Assembly: GCF_008831285.2 (NCBI RefSeq)
Contig: NC_045141.1
Span: 21,510,848 to 21,574,847, forward strand
Direction: 5' to 3'
Source of the DNA: Nymphaea colorata
Lineage: Eukaryota > Streptophyta > Magnoliopsida > Nymphaeales > Nymphaeaceae
Length of the DNA: 64,000 nucleotides
The first letter of the stretch is position 1. Every line of letters starts with the position of its first letter. The notes under the pieces are model-generated. The model worked only from the letters and a program-made list of their open reading frames with translations. It searched no databases and had not been told where the DNA came from. Below are positions 49,654-63,400 of the stretch, one piece after another. The translations under genes and the position numbers were made by a program.

Positions 49654-52600
49654 TTAGAGGTAGAATGGCTTCGAGTACACATCAAACATTTCATTTGAAG
49701 TCAGCTGCGGCTCCTGCGTCAGGAAAAGAAAGGACATAATCCCAGAGAAAAGCTAAAATCTGGCGAGAAAATCTGCAAATAAATCTTATAGTCATATGTT
49801 ATCACCTGTGTAAGCCCACCACCTCCGCTGTCACCAGTCAAAAGCATAGTGAGGAGGGATGAGACAGGACCACCACCACTTCCTACATCTGTGTTACGTA
49901 TTGTGGTTCGCATTGCATTCAATAGGTTGCCATATGTTGTTCCAGCACCACGCTCAATGGCTTGAATAAAACAGAATGTCATGGCACCTGTAGAAGTGAT
50001 TCTGGAGAGCGCCTACAACCACAGATATGCCCTGGTAAGTCCACGATTTGCCAAACATATAACCAGAGATGCATCACAAAACATGTGGGTCAAAGAACAA
50101 ATGAATATATATAACAAATATACTGACCAAAAATTGCAAGTCAAATAAAGCTTAACTGGAAAAACACAACATACGGAATAAATGAAAGCTGCAACAATAG
50201 TTTCTGCCCCTTAATGTCCAAGAACATGCTACTACAGGCGTCCATATACACAGGAAAAGTTGATATACGTGGAATAAACAAGCTTCAGTTGCATGCAGTA
50301 TGAATTTATATAGCCTATAACTAAACATTTCTAGCACAAAATCGAACTTCAGAAAGCATGCATTCCAAGATAATCTTAGGTTTCTTACAACGTTCTTGCT
50401 TATAAAATGTAATTGCTTCGCTACTAGTAGTCAACTTTCCTGCAAAGGACTCAAAATTTTGATTTTGCCAACAAAATGGTACACATGGAAGCTAAATGAA
50501 ACAGTGTGGGCAAAAAATTTTGGACATAGGGATATCCTCCATTCAAAGTAGGTACACGCATTGACCAAAAAAGCCCTTTCAAATTACTAGCCTCTGTTTC
50601 AGAAAATGAAGGATTTTGGGAGATAAAACTCAATTCATCAGTATGAGCTCCGGTCATTGTTGACAGAGTGCTTATATTGTTACATGTGTCTATGCAGACA
50701 TGTCAAGATGATAGAAGGGTTTTGTTATGTACATAAAGTAGGCAAACCCTAATTCCATAGGATAAAGGTAAAAGCAGCTTATGGGAGTGTTCATGCCAAA
50801 TAAGGCCTACAATATATTCGATAGAGTAACATTATGATCATGGAAATAAACAAAAAGACAGTCAAGATTAAGTTAGGCCAAAACAATATTAGGACTTGGA
50901 TAATCCTATAAGGGAATATGAAACAAAAATTAGCCATTATCTAGCTTAATCAGTTTCTATGGAAATTTAGCTCAAACAGAAAACTCTGAATCATCAAATT
51001 AAGTGAGGCTATAAAGAAAACAAGCTTTCTAGGCTCAAAATGGGCTCAGAAAAGCTATGGAATTCAAAAGAACAAATGAGGAGTGGTGAAGAGTGGTGCT
51101 GCAAACAGTTTTGGGACCTCTCATCTATAGGGGCAGACTTTTATGCACAAACCTTAGGTTCATGAGCATAAATGGGAAAAACGTAGCTCAATTTGCTCGT
51201 CTGTACAATGGTGATTTTTGATAGGGTTTGTGCTTGAACTTCACTTGAGGTATGTGCATGAACCAAAAACAGTGTTGCATTTTCGAAAATCACATCTGCA
51301 ATAGATTGTGCAAGAAATTTAGGGTTTAGAGATGCAGTCTTGTAGCCTGTTCCAATTTTTCAAACCAAAAACTCATGTCCTGTTGTCAGACAACTGTTCT
51401 GCATGAGTTTGCAGCAGAATCCTGGAGTTTGCATGAAAAGTATTAGAGTTTGTGTCTGAAAGTGTTAGAATTGCATTAGAACCACATAAGTTCGTGGGAG
51501 ATGTTGATATTTGTTGAAGTACAGAGGAAATAACTTGATATGAAGTGTTAGAATTGCTTTAGATCCACATAAGTTTGTGAGAGATGTTGATATTTTGTTG
51601 AAGCACAAAGGAAACAACTTTGATATGCTATTTAGACTTTGAGTGAGATGTTTTACTGTAAAAGCTTTGCTGCAGAAAGAGGCAGTCAAAATTGGCGTTT
51701 TTATAGGCAATAAAACAAAGGAAGAATTATGAAAGAAAAAGAATTACCGAAGTATCTGCAGAGGTTTGATTATCATCACAGCCACTAATTGAAATGGCTT
51801 CGCCACCATTTGTTCCTTTCCAGACACCCGATCGAGGGCGATGGTCCTCCCATACATACTGTCCAGTTCTACACACATGAAAAAGGAAAAAGCACTCATC
51901 AAGGCAGTTATTGGTAGCTGTTAGCATCACAAACCAATGTTTTTTCATAGGCTCAACTATGCAAGTTCATAAAGGGAGCATACCCACCCAACCATCAAGA
52001 GAAACAAACATATACTGATTGTTGTGTTTTAGGCTTTTAGCATTTCAAAGCCATAACCAGGGAAAGCAGGAGTCTCAAGAAGGGGTGTGTGTGGTTACAT
52101 ATTTTATTTGTTTGTTTATTTACTCACTGGGTGTAAATCCATTTTAGAATCTATTATCTCAAAAAGAAAGGAAGACCACAGGTAGCCAAGTTTAGGTTCC
52201 AACTAAATTACTAATTAAACCAAAGCTATGTCCAGGATCAATAGATTATAGTCCAGACTTAGCTTGGTTTGAGCATCGATCCCTCGAGTTCAAAACCTAG
52301 TCAAATCTGAAAATCAAGTATGAGTTCACAGAAAAACATAACAAGGTTCAACAAATGAGATAAAGGACATTATGGAGAAAGAAGAAAAGGCCAGATAGTT
52401 ACAGATAATACAAGTAAATGCTATCTGCATAGATGTTAATGAATTACCTGCCCATCCTACAAAGGTAAGGTAAATCCAAGACGGTCCCACTGTGACAAGC
52501 ATCAATAAGTGCATGAAGTCTAGCACCACGAGGAAGTGGTCTGACAAGTGTTTCATTAATTTCATCATCAACAATCATTCCTTGTGTTTCAAAGTCCAAA

Positions 52601-55341
52601 GGAAGAAGTGTTTCATCGTATCCATCTACTTCATCACCATTATAGTTGCGTTGCTGTGAACCATGTCCTGAATAATGAAATACCAAGGAATCTCCTGGTT
52701 GACAGCCTTGCACAAGCCAATATATTGCCATCCGAATGTTATGCTTGGTTGGCCTTTTAAAAGGATCAGTTTCTTCTTCTGTAAAAGATTAATTGAGAAA
52801 AGGGGTCGACCACAAACAGTAAGTTACACCCAAAACCATCTCAAGCACCTAGAGTATTTAATTCAATCTATCATATGTAAGACCAAGAAACCAACAAAGG
52901 AAAGAGGAAGCATCTTTGTTCACAAAAGCTCCGTCTAAAACTCCATGTTGTTCATCAAGAGAAATACAGAATGACTTTTTAATCAAAGCGTAAGTACGAA
53001 ATTGAATCTCCAAAAGAAGAAACAATCCTTGGATCATGTTTACCATGATTCAATTTCTAAAATTTTCTCTCAAAAGCCAAAGACTTGAATATGGCAGCTT
53101 GATAAACAAATCGATCTAAACACACCCACAAACATTAGATCTGAGTTCCAACATTCAATGGATCAATACACAAACAAGAGCTTGCATTCCATTATGACAT
53201 CATGGTGAGAATCTCTCTCTCTCTCTCCCCCCTCCCCTCTTCTCTCTCTCTCACAGAGGCATCTGGTGGTCATCTAATGGTTCCACCAGATCTTAGTGAT
53301 TTTTCACAAATCTGACCACACAATTGGTATGAATGTGTAAATCTATGAGATTCAGAAAAAAGAATACTACAACCATATGTGTAAATTGGATATAAAAAAT
53401 TAAAAAATCAGCAGTCTTAGGTTTTCCGGTTCATAAAATCTGATTTATGCATTAAAAAGAAAAAATTCTTTTTTGTTATCTACACATTTTTACCATATCG
53501 ACATGGTTAGTCTTCTAAGAAAACCTGCAAAACGGCTGAAAAGCCCATATCTTAGACAACCAAATCTAGTTCCCCTATATGTGTGTGTATGTGTGCTCCT
53601 GGTGGCTGGTGCATCTACTTCTCTTTTTAGGCCATCACATCTAACTAGATATGGGAGGGAAAGAGAGAGAGAATTAATTTAAACCAGTAAAGAAAAACAA
53701 ATAAGTGAATGATTATCTTTCCAAAAAGAAGAGAACTCCCTCTTTTCAAGAGTCTCTCTCTCTCTCTCTCAAACACACATTTTCACATGTAACCAGATGG
53801 ACGCTGATAATCATGAACTAGTAGACTGGGTGTTGAAAATTAATTAACATCTCATTTGGTTCAAATATTAGTAGATCTGCATCAATATCTACAACATTTT
53901 TCTCCAAGGAACTCTGATATGAACAAAATCTGACTGTAGAATTGTACTAGAGTTTGAAATCTGTGTCTTCATATAGGGATTTAATCAAAATTAGTAAAAG
54001 CATGCTTTCATATAAAATATACTGTTAGCCAGATCTTGATCCAAAGTTGAATCAGATTCCACTCAAACTGTGTCGCAGAAACCTGAATCTAATGTCAATG
54101 AATTATCGGATTTCGGTTTAATGATCTAAAGTTAGAAGTTGGACGGAATCAGATACCCAAATATATCATATCTATTGTAGCCCCAGGACAAACTTAGTAG
54201 GTCGTGACACAGGGAGAAAGACACATCAGGTCTGAATAGCAATAAAATGCACTATGCCAGCTCCAGCGAAGCACATGGAACGGATGCTATTGTAGGAGTG
54301 CAATACATACAAGAAGTGAAATGGAGCAGTGAAAACATGGGTCCACCTGACATAATGCATGTTATGATATGTCAACATTTATCAGAAGTTACAAACAGGG
54401 GCAGAGCTAGGGGCACCTGCCCCCCTCTACCCCTCCCCTGGTTTTCAGAGAATCAATATAGCCCTGTAAAAATTTTGAGAAATACTCTTTTTCCCCTTAC
54501 CAAATTTTAAAAAATGCACCTTCCCCTCCTAGTGATGCAGAACGAGCTATCAAAATTCAATCGCGAATCCCCCCCTAAAAAGGCCATACTTTCTCATTCA
54601 ATTCAAATAAAAATGTCAGTAGCATGCTTGACTCGGTTCACCCAATTGAATTCGTCCGTCCGCTCGTTTGGAAATTCAGGTTCTTCCCAAACACGCTCAA
54701 TGCAACATCTCAGAGATGTTCCTAATAGCGATCTTTGGCCCATCATCAACATACCGCAGAAGCAAAGCACGAAAAAGGCGCTAAGTTTCTAAACAGTTCT
54801 TCTCTCCAAACTTCTACCCATCAAAAATTACATAGGAATTCCAATACCTAAAAGCTCCGTACCCCTACAGAATTCGAACTCTAACGATCAAGGTTTTCTG
54901 AACAAAAAATCGATCAACAATCAGTAACCACCCAATCAACAAGAACACCAAAAGATTTATCAAGGGAGAAAGAGAGGCACCGGTAAGCATGATAATGGAA
55001 GACTCTGGGAAGTGGAACCGGTTGATGAGAAGGTACTTCATGCACTTGGCGTCATTAATGCATCCCTTGAGCTCGTGGCGCGAGTAGCGGTACGAGATGC
55101 CACAGATGACCGCCTTCTTCCTCCCGTGCGCGGAAGGCGGCGTCGGCGCATAGTGCGAGGGGCCAAAAGTGGCTGCTGGTGGCGGTGGAGGTGTCGCGGG
55201 CCAGGTGGAGGAAGGAGGAGGTAGGGATCTGGGGTCGGCTATGTGGGTGACGGCGCGGCAGATGGCGCACCTGATGGACCGCGCGCCAGAGGGCAGCTGC
55301 AGTGGAGTCCTGCAGCTGGAGCAGTTCACCAGCATCATCAT
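49654..55341 (-). CDS. Type I metacaspase with LSD1-like zinc finger
   Basis: Minus-strand exons 55341-54981, 52778-52448, 51868-51748, 50012-49806 and 49713-49654 give 359 aa. It is a caspase-fold Cys protease that, in the known family, cuts after Arg/Lys and acts in plant cell death and stress. The N-terminus has an LSD1-type zinc finger, Cys7-x2-Cys10-x14-Cys25-x2-Cys28, followed by a Pro-rich linker. The p20-like part shows KKAVICGISY, the catalytic His159 in HYSGHGSQ and Cys215 in DACHSGT, with DEVDGYDETLLP between them. The p10-like part has WEDHRPRSGVWKGT, ISGCDDNQTSADT and the C-terminal FDVYSKPFYL. The long insert between p20 and p10 typical of type II is absent. Three tandem ATGs open the frame (55341, 55338, 55335), and I used the first. 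Intron 1 is 2.2 kb. Closest kin are probably MC1/MC3-type enzymes; all key residues are intact. Confidence 0.95.
51461..51627. repeat. 83-bp tandem duplication in metacaspase intron 3
   Basis: AGTGTTAGAATTGC starts copy 1 at 51461 and copy 2 at 51544. Both continue through CACATAAGTT and GAGATGTTGATATT to GATATG. Several substitutions and small indels separate the copies. Confidence 0.85.
54390..54540. other. Transposon-border-like sequence in metacaspase intron 1
   Basis: GGGGCAGAGCTAGGGGCAC followed by CTGCCCCCCTCTACCC resembles the GGGGCAGAGCCAGG-type stretches often seen in interspersed plant repeats. A looser relative, GGAGCAGAGCTA, is at about 17560. No ends or coding capacity are visible, so the call is tentative. 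Confidence 0.25.
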
Positions 55342-56666
55342 CTCCCTCTCTCTCTCTCTCTGTCACTTAACTTGGCAGTTCCTCCTGAAAGCGATCTTGC
55401 TGTTGCGTGATCAAATCTTCTTCGTTGCCCTTCCGCTGAAAGATGGGAGCGATGGTGGTGGTGATGGCCGAGTTGGGAATCAAAAAGAGGAAGAGGAAGC
55501 AGCAACAGCGTTTCTTGCCCGCGTTGGGTTGGTTGACGTTGACGAAAAAGAAGAAAGAGAAAAGTGGCGCACCTCCCACAGCAGACGGTGTGAGCGAGAG
55601 AAAGGTTGACCAACTCGGCAGTCCCTCTCTCTCTCTCTCTCTCCCTCGCAGAGGTTTAAGCTTAAGGGGACCAATCAGATGATTCTCAGAAAATGCAGCA
55701 TCCTTTCGTATTTTGAAAATCGCCACCGTCTGTTGTTAATGATCATCATCGGTGTCGTTTTTTGTCTCATGCCGTTGCAAATCTATCCCAGCGTTGGACA
55801 GCGTCCTAGAATACATAAATAACCATTTGGAAGCCTGACGCTCATCACCTAAAATTTTAGAAATTAGACAAGCTACAAAATCTGACCTACTCATGTGAAT
55901 AAACTGATAGGAAAGCCCGGGGGGTTTGCATTTTTATGGTTAAAACTTAAAGGAAATGTTTAAGAACTTTTATTTTAAAATATACTTGTAATTATCTTCA
56001 ATTCGATCCTCACCTAATCCATTTAAGGGCCCAACTTAAATAATCTGTTATCCCTATTCAAAAGCACAATCTTTTAGGTTTCAACGTTTTATAAAATGAC
56101 CAAGTTGGAGCCACAACAAGGTCTTAAGAGGATATATTTGAACTTCCGTATTTTTTTATGAAACCTTCAACTTTTTACTTGCCTTTGCTGAAAGTGTTTT
56201 CTGCTAAATTTAGGGAAAAGTTTGTTATATCTCCCAAGTGAACGGAGCTCAATAAAACTGCAATTTGTGTAGACCACATTCTGCAGCATAAACCTATTGA
56301 AGCCCTCAGTAAAGTTCGGGTCTATTATTTATATCCATTTAAGCAACAGTCAAGAGTTATCCGACATATTAACTTGAATCTTAATGACATTCAACATGAA
56401 ACTGAACATGCGCGCCCAGAACATGTGTTCCTTAAGAAGGCATATTTCTGGCTAGATCTATCAGCATTCAGCAGGCCCTGGAAAACATAAAATAAACTGC
56501 TCTTTATATGGGAGTATAATTGATTACTTATTGGGAAACATACGTTAAATTAAGTAGTTTCAATTTCAATATATGCTATCCGTTGTGAAAAACCAATATC
56601 TCGGTTTGTAAATTTATAAATTGTAATCCCCCCCATCATGGTCCAGATAAATAAATAAATAAATAA

Positions 56667-56724
<58 letters not shown>

Positions 56725-57481
56725 CTAAAAATTTTCATGGATACCAAGTTAACCATTATAAACTGATAATAGCGGATCTCTACTTAAATCATATAGATGA
56801 GAACCATGTAGCCATATTTCCAGCTAGAGTCTGAACAAAATGAAAAAGCTACAAAAATTCATGCTTTCCTTCCACTAGGAGGCCAGTTTCGAACAGGGGA
56901 AAGCTAATTCAATTGAATATCTATCAGCTAAGCTCCATAGATGCGACTGCCCATAGGTCAGCAACCGAGCAACCTATCGATCCTGAGAATGATTTTGCCG
57001 AACACCACATTTTGGTTGCAGTAAAGATGGAAGCATAAGCAGCAACAGATATAGTGACCAAGGAAAAACATAAAAGTGAATCGACACTATTTATCTTCTT
57101 GAGAAAAAACTTGGGTAAAGTACAACATAATAATTACTGGGTAAGGGTTTACCTGGCGCCAGCATATATCTACTGCTCTTTACAGGAGAACAGAAAAAAG
57201 GAAAAGAAAAAGGGAAATGGTTTCCCAACCTTGCACATCCACATTGCCGTTGGTTCAGTCACTCATTTACTTAATTCTTTATATTTACACAAAAAACCAG
57301 AGGGACTAACCTGCGCACCACCTAAAATGGGGTCGTCTACTAGCCGAGACTCTTGTTAGTGGACTCATGAAACGTTTGTGAGGGCACTGGCCAAACCTTG
57401 ACAGCCACTGTTCTCTCACCAAGCTTATCCTCAAGAAAATGTTTAATTGACTGATGAGCTCGATAGTGTAAGGGAAAAAAT
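55342..57481. other. Metacaspase leader and promoter, then intergenic space
   Basis: A (CT)n tract at about 55344-55362 lies directly upstream of the metacaspase ATG, and another at about 55625-55645. The GC-rich 55342-55740 region should be leader and promoter; its minus-strand open frames carry no motif. From 55750 to 57480 the DNA is A+T-rich, with an (AAAT)n-(TA)n tract at 56647-56720 and no gene. The MORN gene's 3' untranslated region should extend down from 57481. Confidence 0.5.
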
Positions 57482-60400
57482 TCACACCATCTCGGTTGAC
57501 AGATCATTATTATCGTTGCTGTTGTGCATTCTTTTCTGGACAGCTTTAACTGCTGCTACCCTAGCAGCATTAGCTGCCCGGTTAGCTGCTGTGACAGCCT
57601 TGTTCACCCTTTCGTCTACCCTAGGCACCTCATATGCCTTCTCTGCTGCTCGTCGCGCTTCCTGATAAAAAATAAAAAAAAAAACTCGAAATTCAGTTTT
57701 TAGGATTACAATATGAAGTATCCACATGGTTCTGTATTTTGCATAAATTGCTTAATATTCAAACAATAAGGATCACTTCTTCACCTGCACTGCATTCAAA
57801 ACTTTTGAATGGTTAACAGCAACAGGAGATCCTGGATGTCCGTTCTGTGTACTGGGTGTTTCAAGGCTGCCATTCTGCCAATGCCCTGACCGTGCCTCTC
57901 CATTCCTGAATGTGTACATTCCCAGACCCTGCTTCCTGCCCTCATGCCACGCTCCCTCATACCTGTGACCGTTGGCAAAACGATAAACACCAAAACCATG
58001 CATCTTATCTGCAAAATATTCTCCTGCATATGTGTCCCCATTCCTGAAAGAAGAGAGGTGAATTTTCAGTTACTCGCACATCAAACACATGCAAACAACG
58101 TGAGGACAAAAAGCAGAATGAAAGAAAATCAGATCATGTATGCCATATAACAAAAGATTGCTACGAGAAGTGAAAGAATAGCACAACCCGTATCAACTGG
58201 ACAATATAGGAAAGCAGTAAGAAGAATAGCAGACACAAGACTAAAGAGAAGGAAATAAAGAAATGCTGCAAGGAGAGGTTCATATGCTGGCATATTCTAA
58301 AGACTCTTCTTAGCCCATTTTTGATTGCCTGGTAACTTTCACTAACATAAAGGTCACCCTCACTGTACACAAGGCAATCAAACGCACAGTAAGTCCAAGA
58401 CCTGACTTTACCAGTGTACAATGCCTAAGATGAAATATAGTGGAAAAAGTTCGAGAGCTCCAACTATCCTCACCCAATTTTTGCATCAAAGTACATCCTT
58501 GTGAATGCACCCCCAGATAGCAGAGTTTGAAGACTCTGAACAATCAAACATGGCCTCAGAGATGCACCATTCAGGAGTCGCAACCATTTACAGACTAACT
58601 GAATTTTAACTCAGCTACCAGAGTTGCGGAAGGTTCAGGTTTAGAAAATATTGAAAGCAATATATCAAGAAAAAAGGACAGTGACAAGAACTTGGAAACA
58701 GGTGGAATTTAAGATGACAGTGCTCCTTGACAAGGAGGAAGGAATCCACGGACCATTACTGTTTACCCTTTCATGCTACGAAGTTTGAAACATCATCATC
58801 ATCTGCTATGTCTCTCTAGCAAATTTGTTCAGAGGTTCATTTTGCTCATCTTAAGTAGACATTGTGTAACCCTGTTTACACGATCAGTTCATATAGATTG
58901 TAGGTCATCCAGACCGACATCAATGAATTCCAACAATAACCTTATCCATTTTATGTTTCCTAATAAGATAGACAGCAAAAAAATATTGTCATCTCCAATC
59001 AGTTTATGTCTGGAATTACACAAACTAAGTTTCCAAGTCTCTTCCGTACATGATTTCCCAAGTACTGGATCATCATCATAGCAATGGCCCAGCTTTCTCA
59101 TTTCTGTTATTTCAATTAAACTCAAAAGAAACAACAAAAACATTAACTAGATTAAGTAAATAGGAGAAAAAGAATGTAATGTATGTGGTGGCTAGTTGAT
59201 ATACAAAAGCTAACTAATTATAAAAGATGGACAACCTCCACACAGCTGTTTCCCAATCCATTACTATTATCAATATCAAATCCGTCCATGAAAAAAAGAA
59301 TAATAAAAAAGAAGAAATACTTTGCTGAGCACCTGTTCCTTACCATCTTCTACATTTAATGATAACATTATATGCTTAAACTTTAATGGAATTAAAGATA
59401 CCAATCTTCAAAAAGACAAACGGGTCAAGATTCCCCCACTTCCATCTCCAACTGGCTTGAAAGATAGCAACTGTTTCTACTAGATCTACAAAAGGTAGAA
59501 ATAGTGAACCTTGGGAGAATTCCATGAGGAGGTTAACTGCTAAACAAAAGAACAATTCTCAAAAGTTGAAATCCCAATTCCACGTCAATTTTTTTTTTTA
59601 AAGTTTGGTCATCGGTATACACAGGCACACACACACACACACATACATGTGGTCAATTTTACTACTTTATATATATTTGTATTCTTGAATGGCTCTCTGT
59701 GATGCTCCCCCTAACTTCCTGCTCCCAAATCACCTAAAAATCTTGAAACAACCATTTTTCTGTGGAGAATTTCTTACTGCTTCTAACTTTTGACTTTCAA
59801 ATTGGGCAATAATAGTATGAATGCAATCTAGACAAGATGAATGAATGGGTAAGCACACCTACGCAACTTCAATCATATGATTATATCTTTTCCACTAAAA
59901 GACAGTTGTGCAATAAGCTGTAAATTTTAAGAGACTTTATTTTGGAAATAGGATATCAAATGTGCATTGGAACTAGAATAGGAAATAGGCAGAAGCGGTT
60001 CAAGAAGATAAACAGCAATTGTAAATGGGTGCCTGACAAATGATGTGCCATTCCAGAACTTCAAGTAATCATGTAAAGCCTGATCCCAATCTGCATATTC
60101 ATGTGCATTTATATTATTTTCCACGAATGATCATTAGGCTCATATGGTTATTCAACACGTAATGTGCTGAATACCAAAAGCGGCCCGGGTTATATCAATG
60201 GATGCTCTATGTAAAGGCAAAACAAAGATAATTCACTAAGCAGTCCATAACAGATTTCCCACTGTTTGACAGTGATCAACATAGGCTATATCACAATTAG
60301 GACCATCCATTCCATGAAATCCACTCTCTACAGATTTCCAGGCTATATGCAACTATAACCTAGCAGACACATTCCATATTCTTTTGCATCAATCTTTGGA

Positions 60401-62733
60401 CAATAAGCCTCAAGAGAATATATTACGGTGAAAAAGTGAACTAGTGAGAAAAGGTTGCTACTCAAGCTAAACGTTGCAATTGGTTACACTTTCTTAGATG
60501 CTGCAGGGCTAATCTATGCAAACTCCTCCTTATTCATGATGAACAGCACTGGCAAGAGACCAACTGACAACGTAAATTCATTAGTATCAAATATGCTATC
60601 TGCATGATATATACCACCTAATGTCAAGAAGATTTAGAGGGCTAATTCCCTTCATGGCACATGCTGAAAAAGTTATGTGCCATTGGAGTATTCTCTCACA
60701 AAGACATAAGGCATGGTACCAAAAGAACAATCATCTTATTCTACTAAGAACGACTAATGCATATAGATTGTTCTTCGCAATTTTCACACAGAACTAAGAT
60801 AGTTCCTACAAAATAGACCTAAGAGATAACATGAAATGAAAACCAATCAACACCAAGGAGCTACGTTGAGATGAACTGGTGAATAAAAATTCTGAATGTT
60901 TCTCATATCCAAAACATGATGTCAGCATGCTACAAGGAACGAAAAAGATAAAGCACGTTATTCATCCAAAACAAGAATCATTTCAAATGCAGTGAAATCA
61001 ATAAAACTGAAGGTCATTACACAACGATAAGGCAGACTTATCTATCACCATAAAATTCCTACTGAAATGCGCATAAAGGAAAACAAGAGTGCAGAAAGAT
61101 GCTAAAACAAAAAAATAGCTTGTACACAACGGACACAACATAATGCAGAAGACAGCCAAAAGATAGACCGTATTGCCAACTAAAGGGCATCAAGATAATC
61201 GGCAATCATATGATATGCACAATAAATAAAAACTGAGTTTCGGAACCTTATCCACTGAAAGATTTTATAAACGGGAGACTTAGTTAACATCCTACAGTGT
61301 GTAAGCAAATAACTTCTCACTTAAACAGGATCATCTTTAGCATGATCACATTTAGCATCATGTCAGAATCAAGAACGCCCGTCGTCGACACATTTATGAT
61401 ACAGATATACTCTTGGAACCCAAGAATGTAAAGGATTGATCCAAGATACCAAATAATTGAAGAAGATCCTTAAAGAAATAAACACACAGTAGCAATAAGA
61501 TAATTCTAACACTCAATCAAAGATTTCGAGAAAAGAAAAAAAGAGAAAGGAAAAGGAAAGAAATATTGAGGATTGTTTATTGGCACTTGGTGAAATGGGG
61601 AAGTTTCAACCAGACAGCAAAAAGAATCGCTTGCTTTACCTGAAATGGTAATGGCCGAGGCCATGCTTGACCCCCCACTTGAACTCGCCGACGTATCTGC
61701 TGCCGTCCTCGCAGGTGTGGACGCCGCACCCATGGCTCTGCCCGTTAGACCATTCACCGGCATAGACATCGCCTGTGTAGAACTTATAAATTCCATATCC
61801 ATGCCTCAGCCCTTGCCTGTACTGTCCCCTATAGCGGCTTCCCCTTGCCCACGTTTCCACTCCATATCCATCATACTTCCCGTCGACCCAATCACCCTCG
61901 TAACGACCACTCATGCAGTAATAGTAGACTCCGCTCCCAGAGCACTTGCCCTGGTGGAATTCACCCTCATAGACGTCGCCATTGCTGTAGATAATCACTC
62001 CTTCCTTCGCGTCGATGGCAGCCGCCTTCTCGGACTTGGGTTTGGAGCCGATAGTCCACTTAACGTGGTGCGCCTGAGGGGAGGATTTGGGTTTCAGGCG
62101 CTCGTATGAAGGAAGGAGGGAAGAGACGGGCTTGATGAGGCGGATGAGGGTCAGACGGGGAAAGGAGAAGCGGAAGGAGAGGAGAAGCGCAGCGGCAAAG
62201 GCGAAGGCGGAGAAGAAGTCGAACCAGAGGCCAAGTTCAGACGGGGAAGTCTTGATGAACCACCAGAAGGTGGGGATGGCGACAATGAGGGAAGGGGGAA
62301 GGAGCAATCGAGGCTTGAGGTGGTGGTGATAGTAATAGTGATGGGAGGATAGCCGCCTTAGGAGGCGCAAGAACGAGGCAGACGGGGCACAAAAAGGAGG
62401 AGAGCGGAGGGAAGGGTAGGCGATGGTGGTATTAGCCTTGGTGGAGGTGGGACTGTGATTGGAGGGGAAGCCACCGCCGCTGCCGCTGGTGGTAGGAAGG
62501 GAGGAAAGGGTGGGCGAACGGGAGAGGGAAGAAGGTGTGGTGATCATTGCCCTCTTGTGAGGCGTCGAGATTAGAGCATCATTCTGTTGTTGGTAGCGGG
62601 TCTGTTGTTGCTGCTGTTCTTGGTGGTAATACTGGTGCAGATGTTGGTGGCGGAGAGGCGGCACCCTGCTGAAATCGGAGGAGACACCTCTGCTTTCCGT
62701 TCCGATCTGCAATTCCGACTTCTTCTGATGCAT
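57482..62733 (-). CDS. MORN-repeat membrane protein
   Basis: Minus-strand exons 62733-61640, 58043-57785 and 57661-57482 give 510 aa; the introns are 3.6 kb and 123 bp. The N-terminus is Gln/His/Ser/Pro-rich (for example HQEQQQQQ). Two hydrophobic segments at about 143-161 and 168-191 suggest membrane anchoring. From about 249 there are seven clear MORN repeats of the YxGxW/FxxGxxxGxG type (DVYEGEF, GRYEGDW, SRYRGQY, DVYAGEW, SRYVGEF, DTYAGEY, HRYEGAW) and a weaker eighth (ARSGHW). MORN arrays bind lipids or proteins in other families. The C-terminal 59 aa form an Ala/Arg-rich helix (EARRAAEKAYEVPRVDERV). Plant relatives are sometimes labelled SET7/9-like or PIP5K-like because of the MORN array, but no SET or kinase domain is present here. 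I chose the ATG at 62733; upstream in-frame sequence has only a TTG. Confidence 0.9.
58044..61639. other. Long intron 1 of the MORN gene
   Basis: 3.6 kb of A+T-rich DNA between MORN exons 1 and 2. It has a (CA)n tract near 59624-59642. Open frames are at most about 100 codons (plus 58773-59081) and show no motif. I see no nested gene or clear element. Confidence 0.5.
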
Positions 62734-63400
62734 TCCAGACCCCAAATCTCACATTGCTCTCTCTCTCTCTCGTTCCTGTATGCACTAATTCGCTTCTTCT
62801 GATTTACCCAACAGAGTAAAGGTCCCTGTTTCTCAAACTTCTTTCCTCTCTCACTTGCTCTTGGGCCAACTTCCTCTATCAGAATTCTTGTACCTGCATT
62901 TCTTTTCTCTCCCTCTCCCTACCACCACTATTTAGAATCTCTCTCTCATCATCCCAGTCTCTTTCTCTCTCTCTCCTTTCTCCACTTTCTCACTCCTCCT
63001 CGCCCCACTTGTTTTGGACGACCCCACGCTTCTGAACCCTCCCTCTTGCTTTTCTTGGTTCACTGTTTTCTCCTCTCTCTCTCTATCTCTGTGGTATTGT
63101 TGTACCAGAGGAGACCCATTCAAAGGGCACACCCCTTCCCCTCCCCACCCTTCTTTGCTTCGCCTCCTCTTGCTCACCACCCCGTGGCAGCGTCCTTTAC
63201 TGCCACGTCATTCTCTTAAATAAAATGAATTAGGCTCCAAAACAATTCAACCAGCAGTGGCAGTTTTCTCTGCAAAAATTTCCCTTGGAAATTATTACTG
63301 TGAACAGTGAACCAAGAAAAGTGATCAAAACCCAACTCTTTTGGTGAATCATTAGAAGAAGCTCTCTCTCCCTCTCAAACTCCTTCCAAAGAGATCAGAG
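62734..63400 (-). promoter_or_regulatory. CT/GA-rich leader and promoter of the MORN gene
   Basis: (CT)n tracts (GA in the sense of the gene) occur at about 62758-62771, 62936-62948, 62960-62978 and 63074-63090, just upstream of the MORN start. The composition matches the CT-rich leaders of the other genes in this window. The exact transcription start cannot be read from the sequence. Confidence 0.4.

Noticed and set aside
55367-55726. 119-codon minus-strand frame upstream of the metacaspase
   Set aside because: It lies in the CT-rich leader or promoter, has Arg-Glu repeat text and overlaps other open frames; the metacaspase ATG at 55341 already gives the family N-terminus.
61645-62109. 154-codon plus-strand frame opposite MORN exon 1
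   Set aside because: The minus strand carries the MORN repeats and two hydrophobic segments; the plus frame is an antisense shadow.
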